Assembly (NCBI GenBank): GCA_932294295.1
Contig: OW028586.1
Coordinates: 9,763,790-9,827,789 of the forward strand
Length of the DNA: 64,000 nt
Direction: 5' to 3'
Origin: Alitta virens
Lineage: Eukaryota; Annelida; Polychaeta; Phyllodocida; Nereididae
The notes under the pieces were generated by a model. It saw only the letters and a list, made by a program, of their open reading frames with translations. It had not been told where the DNA came from and ran no database searches. The position numbers were made by a program, and so were the translations under genes. Positions 11,517-56,175 of the stretch are shown here, piece by piece (within the stretch, counting starts at the first letter, position 1; each line of letters starts with the position of its first letter).

Positions 11517-12900
11517 TCTATACACACATATGAAAATTAAATGTTATGAGCTTTCATACAGTGGCTTCCTTTACAATTTCGATTTAATTAAAAAATTTAT
11601 AAACAAAGACTTTTTTTGTTGCTTATTGCTCTTTTATATTATAGAGGACAAACTATATGTCTTCAATATGGTGTGTCAATCTGTCTATCTCTGAGTCTGT
11701 GTCTGTCTGTTCAACATAACACAATCGAATAAGTAGAAATTTTACACCTGAGTTGGTCCCAAATGACTCCTCATAAACAACAATTGAAATTCACCTCTCA
11801 TTTGAGTCCATTGTTTGGTGCGGGGGGCCAGGAAATCACAGAATTTGTTCACTGCCGATATTTTTTATGTCACTCAGCCGATGACAGTGGTGCGCGCATG
11901 CGCTGTTCACTTTGATGGGGGTACATTCAAGTGATGACGTGTGACATCAAAGCGAGGCTGATGAGGGCTGCACGCGCTCAGCACGTGCTGGGGTAACCGT
12001 CATGCCTGAATGAGCAGGGGGGTGAAGTGCCCATGTGTGTCATACGGGCACACCTGTGGGGGGGGGGGGTGGAGGGGTAAAGCAAATCCCCTCTTCATCC
12101 AGGTCAATTCAAAAGTGGTGAGGGGTACCTCAGTAGCTGTAGGGATTAAACCCACACCCCCCCCCCCCTCCTCAATTAGCCAAACATCATAACTACTGTG
12201 TGGGGTAATATCCCCATGGTAACTTCACCAATTGAGGGTAAATTCTGATCATAAGGGTACTCAAAAATGCTCACTTCCAATAATTGTTATGTTAGATCCA
12301 ACTAAATAATGGTTTTCTAATTTATTGGCTTGATTGAGTAAATCCATAGACAGTCAATGGCATCAGTTTTGGAAATACTGGAAGATCTAATGCCATCTTA
12401 GAGAAAAAGGAGCTATGACTTTAGTAATTCCATTTAAAAACCCATTACTTCATACTGTGTATTTTTTATATTTTACTAAAATTTTCCTTTTGTTTTGTAC
12501 CTTCATACCATTTTTGTACCCTATCTTTCCATTGTATTTTGAAATCACCCAATCTAGCATATGCACTTGTCTTTGGCAATAAACCTCAACGTACCCGTAT
12601 GAGGGTGATTACCTAACCTACCCTACCCCCTAGCCTTCTTTCCCTACCCTACTCCCAGCAACCTGCATAAAATGATGATTACAACCTCAAGAGCATCCCA
12701 CTGTTGTTTCAGCAATCTGCACAGCTGAGTTTTTCGCGTCATAGGGGTCTTAAATTGGTCACAGCTGTAGTTCATATAATTTTTTCCCCTAAATACTATT
12801 GCAGGTGCTGCCAATAAAATCATTTCTCCCAACTTTGGTGTAATACTCTAAATTTATTTATATTTGTTTCAAGAATATCTTAGGTTGGTGCGCATATTAT
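11517..12900. other. intergenic; NRF1-like site and G/C homopolymers
   Basis: No gene recognised. Contains GCGCATGCGC near 11895, a G run at 12058-12069 and a C run at 12157-12168. The GGGGTAA-type phrases lie between 12000 and 12240. Confidence 0.45.
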
Positions 12901-13065
12901 TGATGCCTTGTACTTGGTGTCCATGCAGAGGCAAGCAAAAGACCCCACCCATAAGGTAAATAGGTAACATGGAGTGGACTCCAAACCTTATCATCTCATC
13001 ATTACTTCTGCCTGCAAAATGTCATATAATTTACAAGCTGACTTAGCTAGCTTCAAACCAGTAGC
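12901..13065 (+). repeat. SINE family A, 5' truncated, with (ATTCT)n tail
   Basis: GATGCCTTGTACTTGGTGTC, AAAGACCCCACCC, GTGGACTCC, CTCATCATTAC and CAGTAGCAT in order. It is followed by ATTCT units to 13107 that act as its tail. Confidence 0.65.
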
Positions 13066-13107
13066 ATTCTATTCTATTATATGTCTATTTCTATTCTATT
13101 CTATTTC
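13066..13107 (+). repeat. (ATTCT)n tail
   Basis: Short imperfect pentanucleotide tract immediately 3' of a SINE-A copy. Confidence 0.8.
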
Positions 13108-14083
13108 AATAGATAATGTTAAATGTCATTACTTTTTATCAAGTATTGAATTCTCATGAATTTCTTTATAGCAAAGTTATTAATAATTATCTTTATTATC
13201 TAAGCAATGCTGAAAATCCTGTCTGAATCAAACCTTATTTATTAATTTTTTGCACAAATGTTATGCTATCTTTTTGATAATAATAATTATATACATCTTT
13301 GGCCTTAAATTGAGTTGGTTTGTTATGCACAGTTTTGATGGGGGGAAAATTTGAGTCAAGGGTTATTATAAAGTATTATATACATTTATTATATAGACCT
13401 GATTATGCAGTCTGTGACCAAGTTGTCATTATTTCGGGGCTTTACTTTTGTAATCTTGAAATTACCTGATTCGGTTACCATGGTAATAAGCCACTTCCTC
13501 TTGACAGTTATAAGAAGTGTCAATAAATTATAATTTATGCAAAAAGTTTCCTGTATGACATCTGTGAATATGTTTTTCTAACGGGACATTTCTCGAGTTT
13601 TATGGGAAGAAAATACATTGTCTGATGGGGCAATTTAAGGCTGTTACTGTAGCTCTTAATTTGAGTGAAATCACCAAAAGTGCCCGAAATTACAGACCAA
13701 AAAACAGTTTTTAGTAATATAAAATATCTTGAGTGAAAGGAAAATCGTATGAGTGTTATCAAACAAGATGGTCATCATTTTCAATCTGTAATGTAAATAT
13801 ACATTAAGCGGTTGTATTTTTTGTATAATTGCTGATTCCATGGTCAAGATTGCTGTTCAACAGACATTTTCACTTTAATCAATGTTTATGCCGGTATTTT
13901 GTTGGTCTCACAGCTTCATATATCATACTCTGTGTGTTGTCGGACTAGTCCCACTAACTCCATGAAATTATATGTTAAAGAAAAAAAAGAACATATATAA
14001 TGCACAGAAAGTTTTCAATGCGCAAGCTGTTGCCGTCAAATGTTTTGTGCAAAAAGCCGTTAAAATGAGATATTTTTGAAATA

Positions 14084-14279
14084 CAGTCGTGCCCCACTTG
14101 AAGGCAGTATTTAAAGAAATGCTACATAAGACCTCGATAGGGCGAAACCTCACAATTAAGAGATAAAATCTTGAAATTGTCTTATGGTCTTAATTCTGAA
14201 ACTTTGCATTCTTAATCCCAATTTTGTGACCCCAATAAAGTGTTCTTAAAATTAAGTTGTGTCTTATTAAGTTATACTG
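14084..14279. mobile_element. MITE, TA-targeted, about 195 bp
   Basis: The left end is TA followed by CAGTCGTG at 14082-14091; the right end is TTATACTG ending at 14279. The interior carries CCTCACAATTAAGA and GGTCTTAATTCTGA phrases typical of the family. Compare the cleaner copy at 49543-49755. No transposase ORF is present, so it is non-autonomous. Confidence 0.55.
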
Positions 14280-14285
14280 TGTATT

Positions 14286-14415
14286 GTAAAAGACCCCACC
14301 CATTGGGGGTAAATGTGTAACATGGTTGGTGTGGACTCCAAGCAGGCTCATCGTCTCATCATTACGTCCGCCTCTCTTAGCTAAGCTGATTGAGACATTG
14401 CAATTGATACAGTGC
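14286..14415 (+). repeat. SINE family A, 5' truncated
   Basis: AAAAGACCCCACCCATTGGG, GTAAATGTGTAACATGG, TGTGGACTCCAAGC, CATCATTACGTCCGCCTCT and GATTGAGACATTG in order. It ends in a pentanucleotide tract. Confidence 0.65.
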
Positions 14416-14483
14416 AATACAATACAATACAATACAATACAATACAATATACTAATCAATATACTAATCAATATACTAATCAA
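14416..14483 (+). repeat. (AATAC)n then 12-bp repeat ATATACTAATCA
   Basis: About seven AATAC units, then three copies of a 12-bp unit. It sits as the tail of the preceding SINE-A copy. Confidence 0.85.
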
Positions 14484-14783
14484 TAATGCAGCATGCGTTG
14501 CTCTATGACTTTTCAAATTGTCTTATAAATATATCAAATAATCTAAAATAATTTATTACTAAATCAAAGCTAATCTATTACATAAAAAATATTTAAAAAC
14601 ATTGGAAAACAAGAACTTACGTAACTTGAATATTTTCCTGATTGTTTCAAGCCTTCACAAATCATTTAATATTTGATCAATAACTTCTATAGATTGAATA
14701 TTTACTGTTTTATTTGTGCATATCTTGATTGCAGCAATAGAGTGTGTTTTTTGTATTATGAACAGTACATAAAAATATACATA

Positions 14784-14885
14784 CAGTAGACCCCCGCATA
14801 TACCACTACCTATTATAGGAATAAATGAAGTGGTCTTACTATCGAGGTGGTCTTAATATTGGGGTGGTCTCAATTGTGGGTTTTC
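14784..14885. mobile_element. MITE fragment (CAGTAGACC left end)
   Basis: TA-flanked CAGTAGACCCCC start, then several tandem GAGGTGGTCTTA-type phrases. No clear right terminus was found. Confidence 0.45.
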
Positions 14886-15479
14886 AGTTTTAATATACAT
14901 ATTTGATATTGCATCGATATTGAATTATAGATGCACTCTTGATTTGTAGAACGTACTAAATATGCATGAAAAATGGAATTCTTTATTAATAAATATGAAT
15001 AATTTATAACAACAGATAACAAACTCCCTAAAATATGTCAATATCCATTCATATATGTACATATATGGCATTTCCTGGATATTTGGAGATCGATTAAAAA
15101 CCAAAAAGCACGATGAAGTACATATGGAATAATAACAAATATTTAGTACTCGATATTAGAATATTATCCAACAGAATATTATCATCTTTTTAATTTCAAA
15201 GGTTTTTTTTATATTATTATTATTATTATTTAAATTATTAGTGCCATGCAAATCCTGAATGGCTATTACATAATATTATCATAAAAATATTAAATCTGTT
15301 ACGTCAGTGATTTGTATTCTAAAAATAAACCTGTTATAAACATGTAAATTAATATTTTTAAAATTCATTTGCAGTTATGTACAGAGAACATAACATATCG
15401 CCATCTTGACAATTTGCTTGATACAGGATATCCTATACAAGACAGAAATTATATGATTTAATAACTCATTTCCAGACAA

Positions 15480-15780
15480 TATCATCATTAGTCTCGCCAG
15501 GTGAAAATGTCACTGATTCGACTGATTGGAGGTGGGCGTGGCTTGGGACATTTTGGGGACAGGTCACATGACTGTATGATTAGCCAATCAGGGCCCGGAA
15601 AGGGCGACAATTGGGCCCACCTGTGTGATCACCTGCAGAGAGCATCCGAACGCGCATGCGCGCAGATATGCAAATGAGATGCATACATAATGAGCACGTG
15701 CAACAGCTGCGAGGGCGCATGCCTATAATTGTGTCGGAAGGGTCGCTCACTGAGCATTAAACATTCTGCCTGACTATAGC
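15480..15780 (+). promoter_or_regulatory. candidate promoter of the Gfi-like gene
   Basis: A repeat-free, CpG-containing block just upstream of the SNAG exon. Visible elements are a GC/GT-box-like GGTGGGCGTGG (15531), CCAAT (15584-15588), an NRF1-like palindromic GCGCATGCGC (about 15652), a POU octamer ATGCAAAT (15668-15675), E-boxes CACGTG (15695-15700) and CAGCTG (15704-15709), and a TATAAT box (15724-15729). An initiator-like CTCACTG lies about 25 bp further on, near 15749. The start site is inferred; no transcript evidence is available. Proneural bHLH input through E-boxes is established for Drosophila senseless; its operation here is inference. Confidence 0.5.
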
Positions 15781-15955
15781 GCAGAGCTGCAATCAGTCAG
15801 TGCACATTTCATAGTGATATTTTGGTGTTTATATTTTTGTGGGACACACACAAAATCACTGTATATACAGTGCTATCGTACATAGATTTTATAAGCATCG
15901 ACTTTACATATTTACTGGTATAGAGATTATCATATTGGACTCAAAAGTTATCGTC
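15749..15955 (+). other. putative 5' UTR of the Gfi-like gene
   Basis: Spans the inferred initiator to the base before the SNAG start codon. There is no upstream ATG between about 15780 and 15956, so the SNAG ATG would be the first one met. It contains AAATCACTG (15853-15861), similar to the Gfi1 AATC-core site, overlapping the perfect palindrome CACTGTATATACAGTG (15857-15872). Confidence 0.45.
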
Positions 15956-48926
<32,971 letters not shown>

Positions 48927-49542
48927 GGTTAGCACCTTCAATTAGATCACAACAGACAATTTGACAATATAAAAACTGAGACTGTTTATTAGATTCATCA
49001 GATGGATTTGATAACAAATTTTGTCATGCTCTTTTTAAAACTGTATTTATTGATGCATAATGTTTAGTATTGTTTTTTCATTATACATGGACTGGGCACA
49101 TTTCTTACATTTTTGTAGTATGTATTTATTTTGCTGTAGATATCATGAATTGCTGTATAATTCCCCACATGCTTTTTAGCATCATGTTGCAATATTATGT
49201 TGCTGTGTGACATAAGTGTTTTAGTTTTGTATTTCGGTTATTTTTCTTTTTCACGGTTATTAATTTATTTGATCTCATGACTTGGTCAGCGGTGTTTCTA
49301 GGGTTGAAAACTTACGAGTTCCTAACAATGGGACAAACGGACTGTGTATTATTACAATCATGCCATTGTGTATTATTTTGTATTCTTTATTTATATAAAA
49401 GCACGAACTATTGACTTTAAAATGCCAGCCACGCACTGGACTGTGCTGCCCTCTGTTGTATTGTAAACGAAACATACTGGTGCAATACTGCTGCCTAGCG
49501 TAAAATAAGGAACTGCTGTGGTTTTTCTCTTACATGTAGGTA

Positions 49543-49755
49543 CAGTATAACCTCACAAATATTTAAGACCACCCTTGGGATAACATATGGTCTTTATATT
49601 GAGGAGGCCTTAATTCTGAAGCACTTCATAATGAAATCAGTTTTGCGCTCAGCAAACTGGTCCTCATAAGGTGTTGCTAATATTTAGATCCCACTGCAAC
49701 TTTGGCCCCTGCAAATTGGTCTTAATTGGGTGGTCTTCATTTTGGGGTTATACTG
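49543..49755. mobile_element. MITE, Tc1/mariner-like TIRs, TA duplication, 213 bp
   Basis: TA at 49541-49542 and TA at 49756-49757 flank an element that starts CAGTATAACCTCACAAAT and ends ATTTTGGGGTTATACTG. The ends are inverted repeats (CAGTATAACC against GGTTATACTG, then AAGACCACCC against GGGTGGTCTT). No ORF. The TA duplication and CAGT terminus point to Tc1/mariner-type mobilisation (family knowledge). It is the best-preserved copy of the dispersed family. Confidence 0.75.
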
Positions 49756-50095
49756 TACTCTGTAAAACATCTGACTCTTAGACGTGTGAGTTAAGCAAGA
49801 CTGTCTTGAAAATACTTTTGTAAATAAGTACCTTCCTATGTACAGTATCATCAACATATGATCAAAAGAATTAAACATTCTGATCAAAAGAATTAAACGT
49901 TCTTTTTGTTTTCTCAACTTAGGATGCTAGACAATCCTTTGTATATTAGTGAGCTTGAACACTGTACTTTCGTTTGCACATTCCTGTATAATTTATTTGT
50001 AAAGAAATCTTCCTCGCTTCTTGACTTTTGATTTTTGTACAGTACTTTACAACAAGTATTCTCTTTGGAACGTTTTGACATTTTGAGGTTTATAA

Positions 50096-50101
50096 AATAA
50101 A
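50096..50101 (+). promoter_or_regulatory. polyadenylation signal AATAAA
   Basis: Canonical hexamer, with an A-run from 50117 about 15 nt downstream. It is the most plausible 3' end for the Gfi-like transcript on this strand. Confidence 0.5.
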
Positions 50102-50175
50102 ATATGGATTGAATCACAAAAAAAAACTAGATCTTATTTTTGATTGTTCAAATATTCACTTTTGCTTGATAAGTC

Positions 50176-50440
50176 CAAAGACTCTTGGGTAAGTCAGTGT
50201 CTATGGCAAATGTGGGATGTTTGCCTGCTATCTGCAAGGTTGTGCGTTCGAACCCCCACCATGGCTGTTGCAATCACTGCCTTACCCCACCATGGGTGAT
50301 TGGCAGGAGGCAATTATAGTAATGCATGGCACTGGTGCCAGCTCTTAAGCCTCTAGGGACTCTTGCAGGGAGTTGAGAAAGACTCTAGATGAGCCTGCCA
50401 AGGATGTAATTGTAAGATTAGTCGTACCATGATTTATATT
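50176..50440 (+). repeat. SINE family C, tRNA-like head
   Basis: tRNA-like head with B-box GTTGTGCGTTCGAACCCCC near 50243; the body includes TGGGTGATTGGCAGGAGGCA, GAGTTGAGAAAGACTCTAG and GATTAGTCGTACCATG. A reverse fragment occurs at 4745-4782. It lies just past the Gfi-like 3' end. Confidence 0.6.
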
Positions 50441-51430
50441 TACTATAAATAAAACCAAGTTATTTTTTTGGTGACCAATATCATTAGTCCTCACATAGCT
50501 TTAGCATATCATCCTTATATTTGCCCTAATTAAAGTGATTATCTTCCGCAGTCAGTCAGGCAAATTATATATATATACTTTTTTTTTTTTCACCACTTGT
50601 GTCAATCACTCAGATTTATTTGTATCAGATTCTTCGAATGGTTGTTGTCATAGCAACTGTATTTCAATCATGACCACAGTGATCTTTATTTATTTATTTT
50701 TTTCAACGAACCTTTGAAACTTGACTCCAACTTAATCTCACTAAATTCTCTAATTTCAAGGCAAATCAGGTAATCTGTTTGGGCAAACACTGATTAATTT
50801 TGCCTTAATTGTTGTTAATAAGCAATTAAGAGCAGACGCCTGGCTCCTAGATGGTCATCAGCGCTCGGACAATGACCTCTGACAGATGGTCACTATGGTA
50901 ACTGAACAGTGGTTCAGCAGTCCACAGCTTGGATCCCTGGTGATAAGATCAGTTGCAGCATTGCCCTCGATATGGTTATTAAATTTGGCCTGGGGTTTTG
51001 ATAGGCAAGGGCTATTAGTGTGACAATGGGAGGCCCTAAAATAAAACCAATAATTTAAAATACCTGCATTTCTAGTAAAAAGTAGCTAGTTTTTGAGAGA
51101 ATTAACAGAATGGGTCCCACCTAACCGTTTTTGACTAGAAAGTTTTAGATTATTTTATTTTATTTTTATTGTCTCAATGCCACTGGTCAGAAGCTTAGCC
51201 TAATTTTAGGATAAGCTACTACAAGCAGACGTATTGATGTCATGATAGCTTAATCACCCTTTTCCGCAAAAGTTCAGTAAAAATGGTTATAGGAGCCAAA
51301 CATTCTTTTCACCGTCAATTACAATCCAAAGTCGACAAAAATGGCTTTTCCGGAATTTGCGGTCAAGAAAACGTGTAATATCTTCATCGTGTATTAGCAT
51401 TGTGAGAAAATAGGTCATAGCAAATGTGGA
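50441..51430. other. intergenic; SINE-A fragment on - strand
   Basis: No gene recognised. At 51172-51250 the complements of SINE-A 3' phrases appear (CTCAATGCCACTGGTCAGAAG, AGCAGACGTA) but are strongly diverged. Confidence 0.45.
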
Positions 51431-51530
51431 ATCTATCTATCTATCTATCTATCTGTCTGTCTATCTGTCTATCTGTCTATCTACCTATCTATCTATCTAT
51501 CTATCTACATATCTACCTACCTATCTGTCT
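51431..51530 (+). repeat. (ATCT)n microsatellite
   Basis: 100 bp of ATCT/GTCT/ACCT units, directly 5' of a SINE-A copy. Confidence 0.92.
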
Positions 51531-51655
51531 GAGGTAATCTCCGTTTCGGTGTCTAATCTATGCTGGGGTAAGTAAAAGACCCCACCCATGGGGTAAATGT
51601 GCAACATGGTGTGGACTCCTAGCCTTATCATCTCATCATTACACCTGCTTCTGGT
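51531..51655 (+). repeat. SINE family A, 5' truncated
   Basis: CTATGCTGGGGTAAGTAAAA, GACCCCACCCATGGGGTAAA, CATGGTGTGGACTCC and CTTATCATCTCATCATTACA in order. Confidence 0.7.
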
Positions 51656-52814
51656 CCAAAAATTCAGTGACAATACTATTTGGGCAACACTGGCGGGCAG
51701 GAAATAAGCAAAACTTCAGCAAAAAAAAAACTGATTTAAAAAATTCCGTTTTAGTGTATTAGCTTCTTGAACCAGCTGGATCCTAGAGCTTTGCATATTC
51801 TATGTATTATTTGGGCGACTCTTAGGTCTTGAATTTTTCATTTATAGCCCCCGGTCTTATTTAATTTGGGAAACTGTCAGTCGACAGGGTGATGTGTAAG
51901 ATGGGGGTGATTAGTCAAGATCGGGGGTTAAAAGCTGAGGCGGTGATCAGTGGGGGTTTGGGGAGCCTTAAAGGGGTGAGAAATAAGGCTGAAACAACCG
52001 GGGATAGGTTTGCCCTAGTGTCTGGGGCGTCGCGCGAGACACTATCGGGCGACAGTCGATTCGGCTAGGAGTGAAATGTCCTCTTACAAACCGTAGACTG
52101 CTGTTGTGAGCCGATAATGAAATTGCTAAGATGGATGACTGAAATCTTTCCCGGGTGTTTCAGCCACTCGGTTAAGTGATTTTGCGGACAAGAGGGGGCT
52201 CAAGCTACTTAGGAAGGGGGTAAATTAGCCACTAGAGGGGTAGCTTAGTGCATATTTGATACTTAGCTAAGTGTGCCTGAATGCTCCAAGACGATTTCCT
52301 TCACATTACAAACTAATTTCCCTCTGCCAGCCCCTAGCTCTGGGCCCCATACTTTCCCAATCAAATTTCTGGGCACTTTGCTGGTTTCCTGGCATCCGCC
52401 AATCCAAAAACTGGCTCCTAATGCAGTTATTTCTGCCCTCAAACTAAGCTCAGCTGTCCCACACTCCATAATCTCTGCTCCTACAAATCTCCGTGCTCCA
52501 CGGCGCATGCGCAGCGCAAGGATACCCGCGCCCATACATACAAAATAGTCCCCACCTTTTTACCACTTCGTAATCCTCACACTCAAGAAAATAGTCCTAT
52601 GCATAGCTTAATGTTGTAAATAAGTCCATTTAGTAAACACTATATGCATCAGTGAACTGAACTGCATATTGCCTTAGTCGGATTTTAGCTAAAACGCTGT
52701 AGGCCTATAGACAATTAGGTGCAGAATTACATGACAAATAAAAAAGAAGGAAAAGGAAAAATATATATGTGCGCATTGTCTTAAGAATAGGAACTCACAC
52801 ATTATCTTCAACAC
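51656..52814. other. intergenic; GGGGTAA-rich, NRF1-like site
   Basis: No gene supported. GGGGT-type phrases cluster at 51840-52260, and GCGCATGCGCAG occurs near 52503. Open frames of about 90 codons on both strands (52263-52548) have no motif or splice signal. Confidence 0.4.
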
Positions 52815-53060
52815 GGGAACCAATCCCTGATAAGACCACTTCAGTATTTAGACTACCTCACTATTAACACCAGAAATGTTCAACGCCACCAGAAATGTTC
52901 AACTCCTTATCAAGATCACCTCAGAATTAAGACCACTTTGATAACAGTATTCTTTACCAATAAATATGGTACTAGACCACCAAACTACTTCACTTTTAAG
53001 GCAAATAGATTTTACTCCTAGGGTGGTCTTAATAGCGAGGTCATAACTTATAAGTGGCCA
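52815..53060. mobile_element. MITE-like repeat block
   Basis: GATAAGACCACTTCAGTATTT, CTACCTCACTATTAACACC, TCAGAATTAAGACCACTTTG and a terminal TAGGGTGGTCTTAATAGCG: inverted arrangement of the family phrases. Termini are degraded. Confidence 0.45.
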
Positions 53061-54189
53061 CCCAGAATCTTGTAGTTAGACAACTGCTGTGTCACCTTTA
53101 AAAAATCTAATCACAGGCAAAATGGGGATAGACCATAACCCCCTGAGTGGGCTAAATTTCCACCTTACATCCCCGGCATACGAATCGCCTGTTTGTAAAC
53201 AAAAAATGGCTACAAAACTGTTAACTGATTTGCACACAGCTTTTACATTACTTTTGGGACTGCACTAAATTGTACCCCCAGTCAAAAATAGGTGGTTAGG
53301 GATATTGAACCCTAAAATGACCCCACAAAGGGTGCTACACTAGCCATATGGTGCTGAGGGGGGTAAATTGCTCCACCCTGCTGCTCCTTAGTGTTTACTG
53401 CGTTTGTTGGTAGGTGTCCGACATGACTCACTCGTGGCGACCTCTGTAGTCACTTCACTGAACTGATGTCTTGTTGATAATTGGATTATCTTCACAGTAA
53501 GCTCTAAGTTTGAAAATAACGCAAAACGTATTGGATAATTTTGGAACAATATTATATATATTTATGCTCATAAAAAAGGTCTAACTGTGTATATACGTGT
53601 GTGCAATTAAACAGTGATATGATATGAAATGTTTAAATGTTTTCATAAATTTTCTTAAATTATTTTTTCAAAATGACACTGGTTATGACAAAATTGCTTC
53701 TTGTAAATGGGTGCTAAATCTGGAATTCTATGCCAAACAATATTAAGGGTGCTAATTATTTTAAGTTTTAAACTCCCTATTAAACAGATTGATACTATGA
53801 ACAATTTCAGTGATCTGTTGTATGGATATATTTTAATTATTGAGTTTTAGTCATATTTTATATCTTTATCAATACATGTTATTTTATTATTGTACATGTG
53901 GTATACATATATAAATATATATTTATTTATTTGTCACACTGGCCTTGTTATTATTGCTATATTATGAATTATGTGAGAAAGTTAATAAAATATAATTCAG
54001 TCAAAAGTTCAACAATATTAGCATTATTATTAGCCAAGTTGGTGCCAAATATTTGCGTGAGGTGGCCTTATAGGGAGGTAAGTATAACAGTTTGGGTAAA
54101 AATTATTAGTGGTCTAAATTGCCACTTAGTTTTAATAGTGATGTGTTCCTCAAGTTGAGTTTCATTGTCATACAGTGTTACGAATATAC

Positions 54190-54380
54190 TTGAACCTCAC
54201 CTAAGACGAGGGTGGGTCGGGTGGATAAGGGCTTTACGTCCTGTATTTCTGCACCCGATGGGCTAATTGAGACAGGCAGGGACCATGGCAATGAGATGAA
54301 GGATGAAACAGCCATCCAACTTAGGCTCGACTGGGAATTGAACCCGGGACCCAGTGGTTGGAATCCCAGCGCGCTACCAT
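54190..54380 (-). repeat. SINE family B, full copy
   Basis: Reverse complement of the 4797-4982 element. GGGAATTGAACCCGGGACCC is the B-box region, AAACAGCCATCCAACTTAGG the body, GGGCTTTACGTCCTG the 3' part. The tRNA-like head lies at the right end. Confidence 0.7.
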
Positions 54381-54458
54381 GTCGCGGATATTCATTATAC
54401 ATATATATATAAACAAAACTGAGAAAATTTAATCCTTGTTGCCATTTTGCTTTGTTAG

Positions 54459-54540
54459 AAGTAAGAGAGTAAGTAAGCAAGCAAGTAAGTAAGTAAGCAA
54501 GTAAGCAAACAATTAAGTAAGTAAGCAAGCATGTAAGTAT
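54459..54540 (+). repeat. (AAGT)n/(AAGC)n tract
   Basis: About 80 bp of AAGT and AAGC units. Confidence 0.9.
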
Positions 54541-55488
54541 GATGGAAGTATCCTATTTTGGTGAATTTGAAACCACGTATTTTTAAAACATTATTCACTT
54601 TTTCCTTGAATGACATAAAAGTCACATGTAATTTGTTATATGTAAAACTAGCAAGAGTGTCACAATGAACTGTCTGGTTCCTGTTCGCGACATATTTGGT
54701 GACAATATGTTCCCATATTTGGGTACTAGGGGATTTTTTTTTTATATTTCCATATTTGGAAAATTTGGGAGTTTCATAAATATCCTTATTTGGTGGTTGG
54801 GGGATTTTCAACATTAGTACGGGGTTAAATTTATCAAATTTCGTTGTTGTTTTTAATGTGATTTTTGGGGATAGATGTTAATATTTGTTTGTGGCATTAA
54901 CAATGATTAACTTTATCGTGATATAAGCCTGGCTAACAACGGCTAAAGCGCAGTTATCGCTATAGGGGCGCGTTTTATTTATAGAATTATGGAATTATTG
55001 CAAATAGAGCGATTTCCTATCGTCACAGCTGCTCATATTTCGCAGGTTTTAGGAAGACAAATGATAGAATTTTGCTTTGAATCAGTTGATTGCTCATGTA
55101 ATTTCCATTTAATCTGTGTGATAAACAAAACTAGACAATTTTAGTTGTCACCGGTTTCCTAAAATATGAATCCTGCAGCCATTGATGTTGGATGGGTTCA
55201 GACATTGTGGCGCCTCAGGGATTTACAAGTCAATTTTGGCCAGCGCATAAAATTACACAAAGTATGAAATGATATCAACGGAGAGTATACATCCAGCCTA
55301 AATAAGATTAAAAAATCGTAAAAAATGACATATTTCAGGTTAAAGCTCATAAAAATGTGTGAGAGAAGATTACGGCTTAATTTACATGTGATAAAAATAG
55401 CTTGATATATTTTTTTGTTGTACATAAATGATATTATCATATGATTATATAGTGATATTGTATTGCATGACTTGACGACAAAGTAGCC
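54541..55488. other. intergenic, no gene recognised
   Basis: AT-rich sequence; nothing beyond short random frames. Confidence 0.5.
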
Positions 55489-55618
55489 AGATAGATAGAT
55501 AGATAGATGGATAGATGGATAGATGGATAAATAGATAGTAAGAAATAAAGATAGATAGATAGATAGACAAATAGAAAGTCACATAGATAGATAGATAGAT
55601 AGATATAGATAAATAGAT

Positions 55619-55649
<31 letters not shown>

Positions 55650-55650
55650 T
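55489..55650 (+). repeat. (GATA)n array
   Basis: About 160 bp of imperfect GATA units. Confidence 0.92.
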
Positions 55651-55914
55651 ACTTCACTTCACCTGCCTTCCACCTACCTGTACAGGTGTTACTTGACAGT
55701 GCTGCCCTCTGTCGCAAAGGTGCAGAATTAAACCAGGTAACGTTCACCTGAATTGGGACCTGTGAGATGCCTGGGAAACCATTTCAGTAAAAGCATCGTT
55801 ACTCCTTCATGCCAAGGTTGTACTTGAATGTAGTTTGATATGAATACAAAAGTCATTTACACGAAAGTTGCACATTGACTTGTAACATATTATATATTTC
55901 CCCTGGCCAGCTCT

Positions 55915-56175
55915 ACAGAAGGTCCAAGGTTGGATCCCCGGCCCGGGCACTATTCATGAGCTACATCTTAGCTGGATGTCAGTCGCATGAGATGTTAAAT
56001 TGGTAGTGCCTTGTACATTGTACCTATGCAGAGGCAAGTAAAATACCTCAACCATGGTGTAATTGTATAACATGGTGTGGACTACGAGCCTTATCATCTC
56101 ACATTACGTCTGCCTCTGGCAGCTTGTCATGTAAGCTGACTTAGCTTCAGCCTCAGCAGCATTGAGACATTGTGC
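55915..56175 (+). repeat. SINE family A, near full length
   Basis: B-box-like AAGGTTGGATCCCCGGCCC, GAGCTACATCTTAGCTGGAT, TGAGATGTTAAATTGG, GTGCCTTGTAC, GAGGCAAGTAAAA, CATTACGTCTGCCTCTGGCA and AGCATTGAGACATTG. Confidence 0.72.

Larger units (their letters stand above)
48927..50117 (+). other. putative 3' UTR of the Gfi-like gene
   Basis: From the stop codon to the probable cleavage site near 50117. AT-rich, with ATTTA-like elements. It contains a MITE insertion (49543-49755). The end is set by AATAAA at 50096 and the A-rich site about 15 bp later. A shorter UTR cannot be excluded. Confidence 0.5.

Noticed and set aside
11032..11694. Long SSPLL-repeat frames on + and RRGEE-repeat frames on -
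   Set aside because: They arise from the TCTCC pentanucleotide array, which is open in several frames on both strands; no unique protein sequence of substance.
15839..15955. N-terminal extension of the Gfi-like protein upstream of the SNAG methionine
   Set aside because: No ATG in that stretch, and SNAG must be at the extreme N-terminus to work.
52263..52548. About 90-codon frames on both strands, near an NRF1-like site
   Set aside because: Mirror-image open frames, no motif, no splice sites or polyadenylation context.
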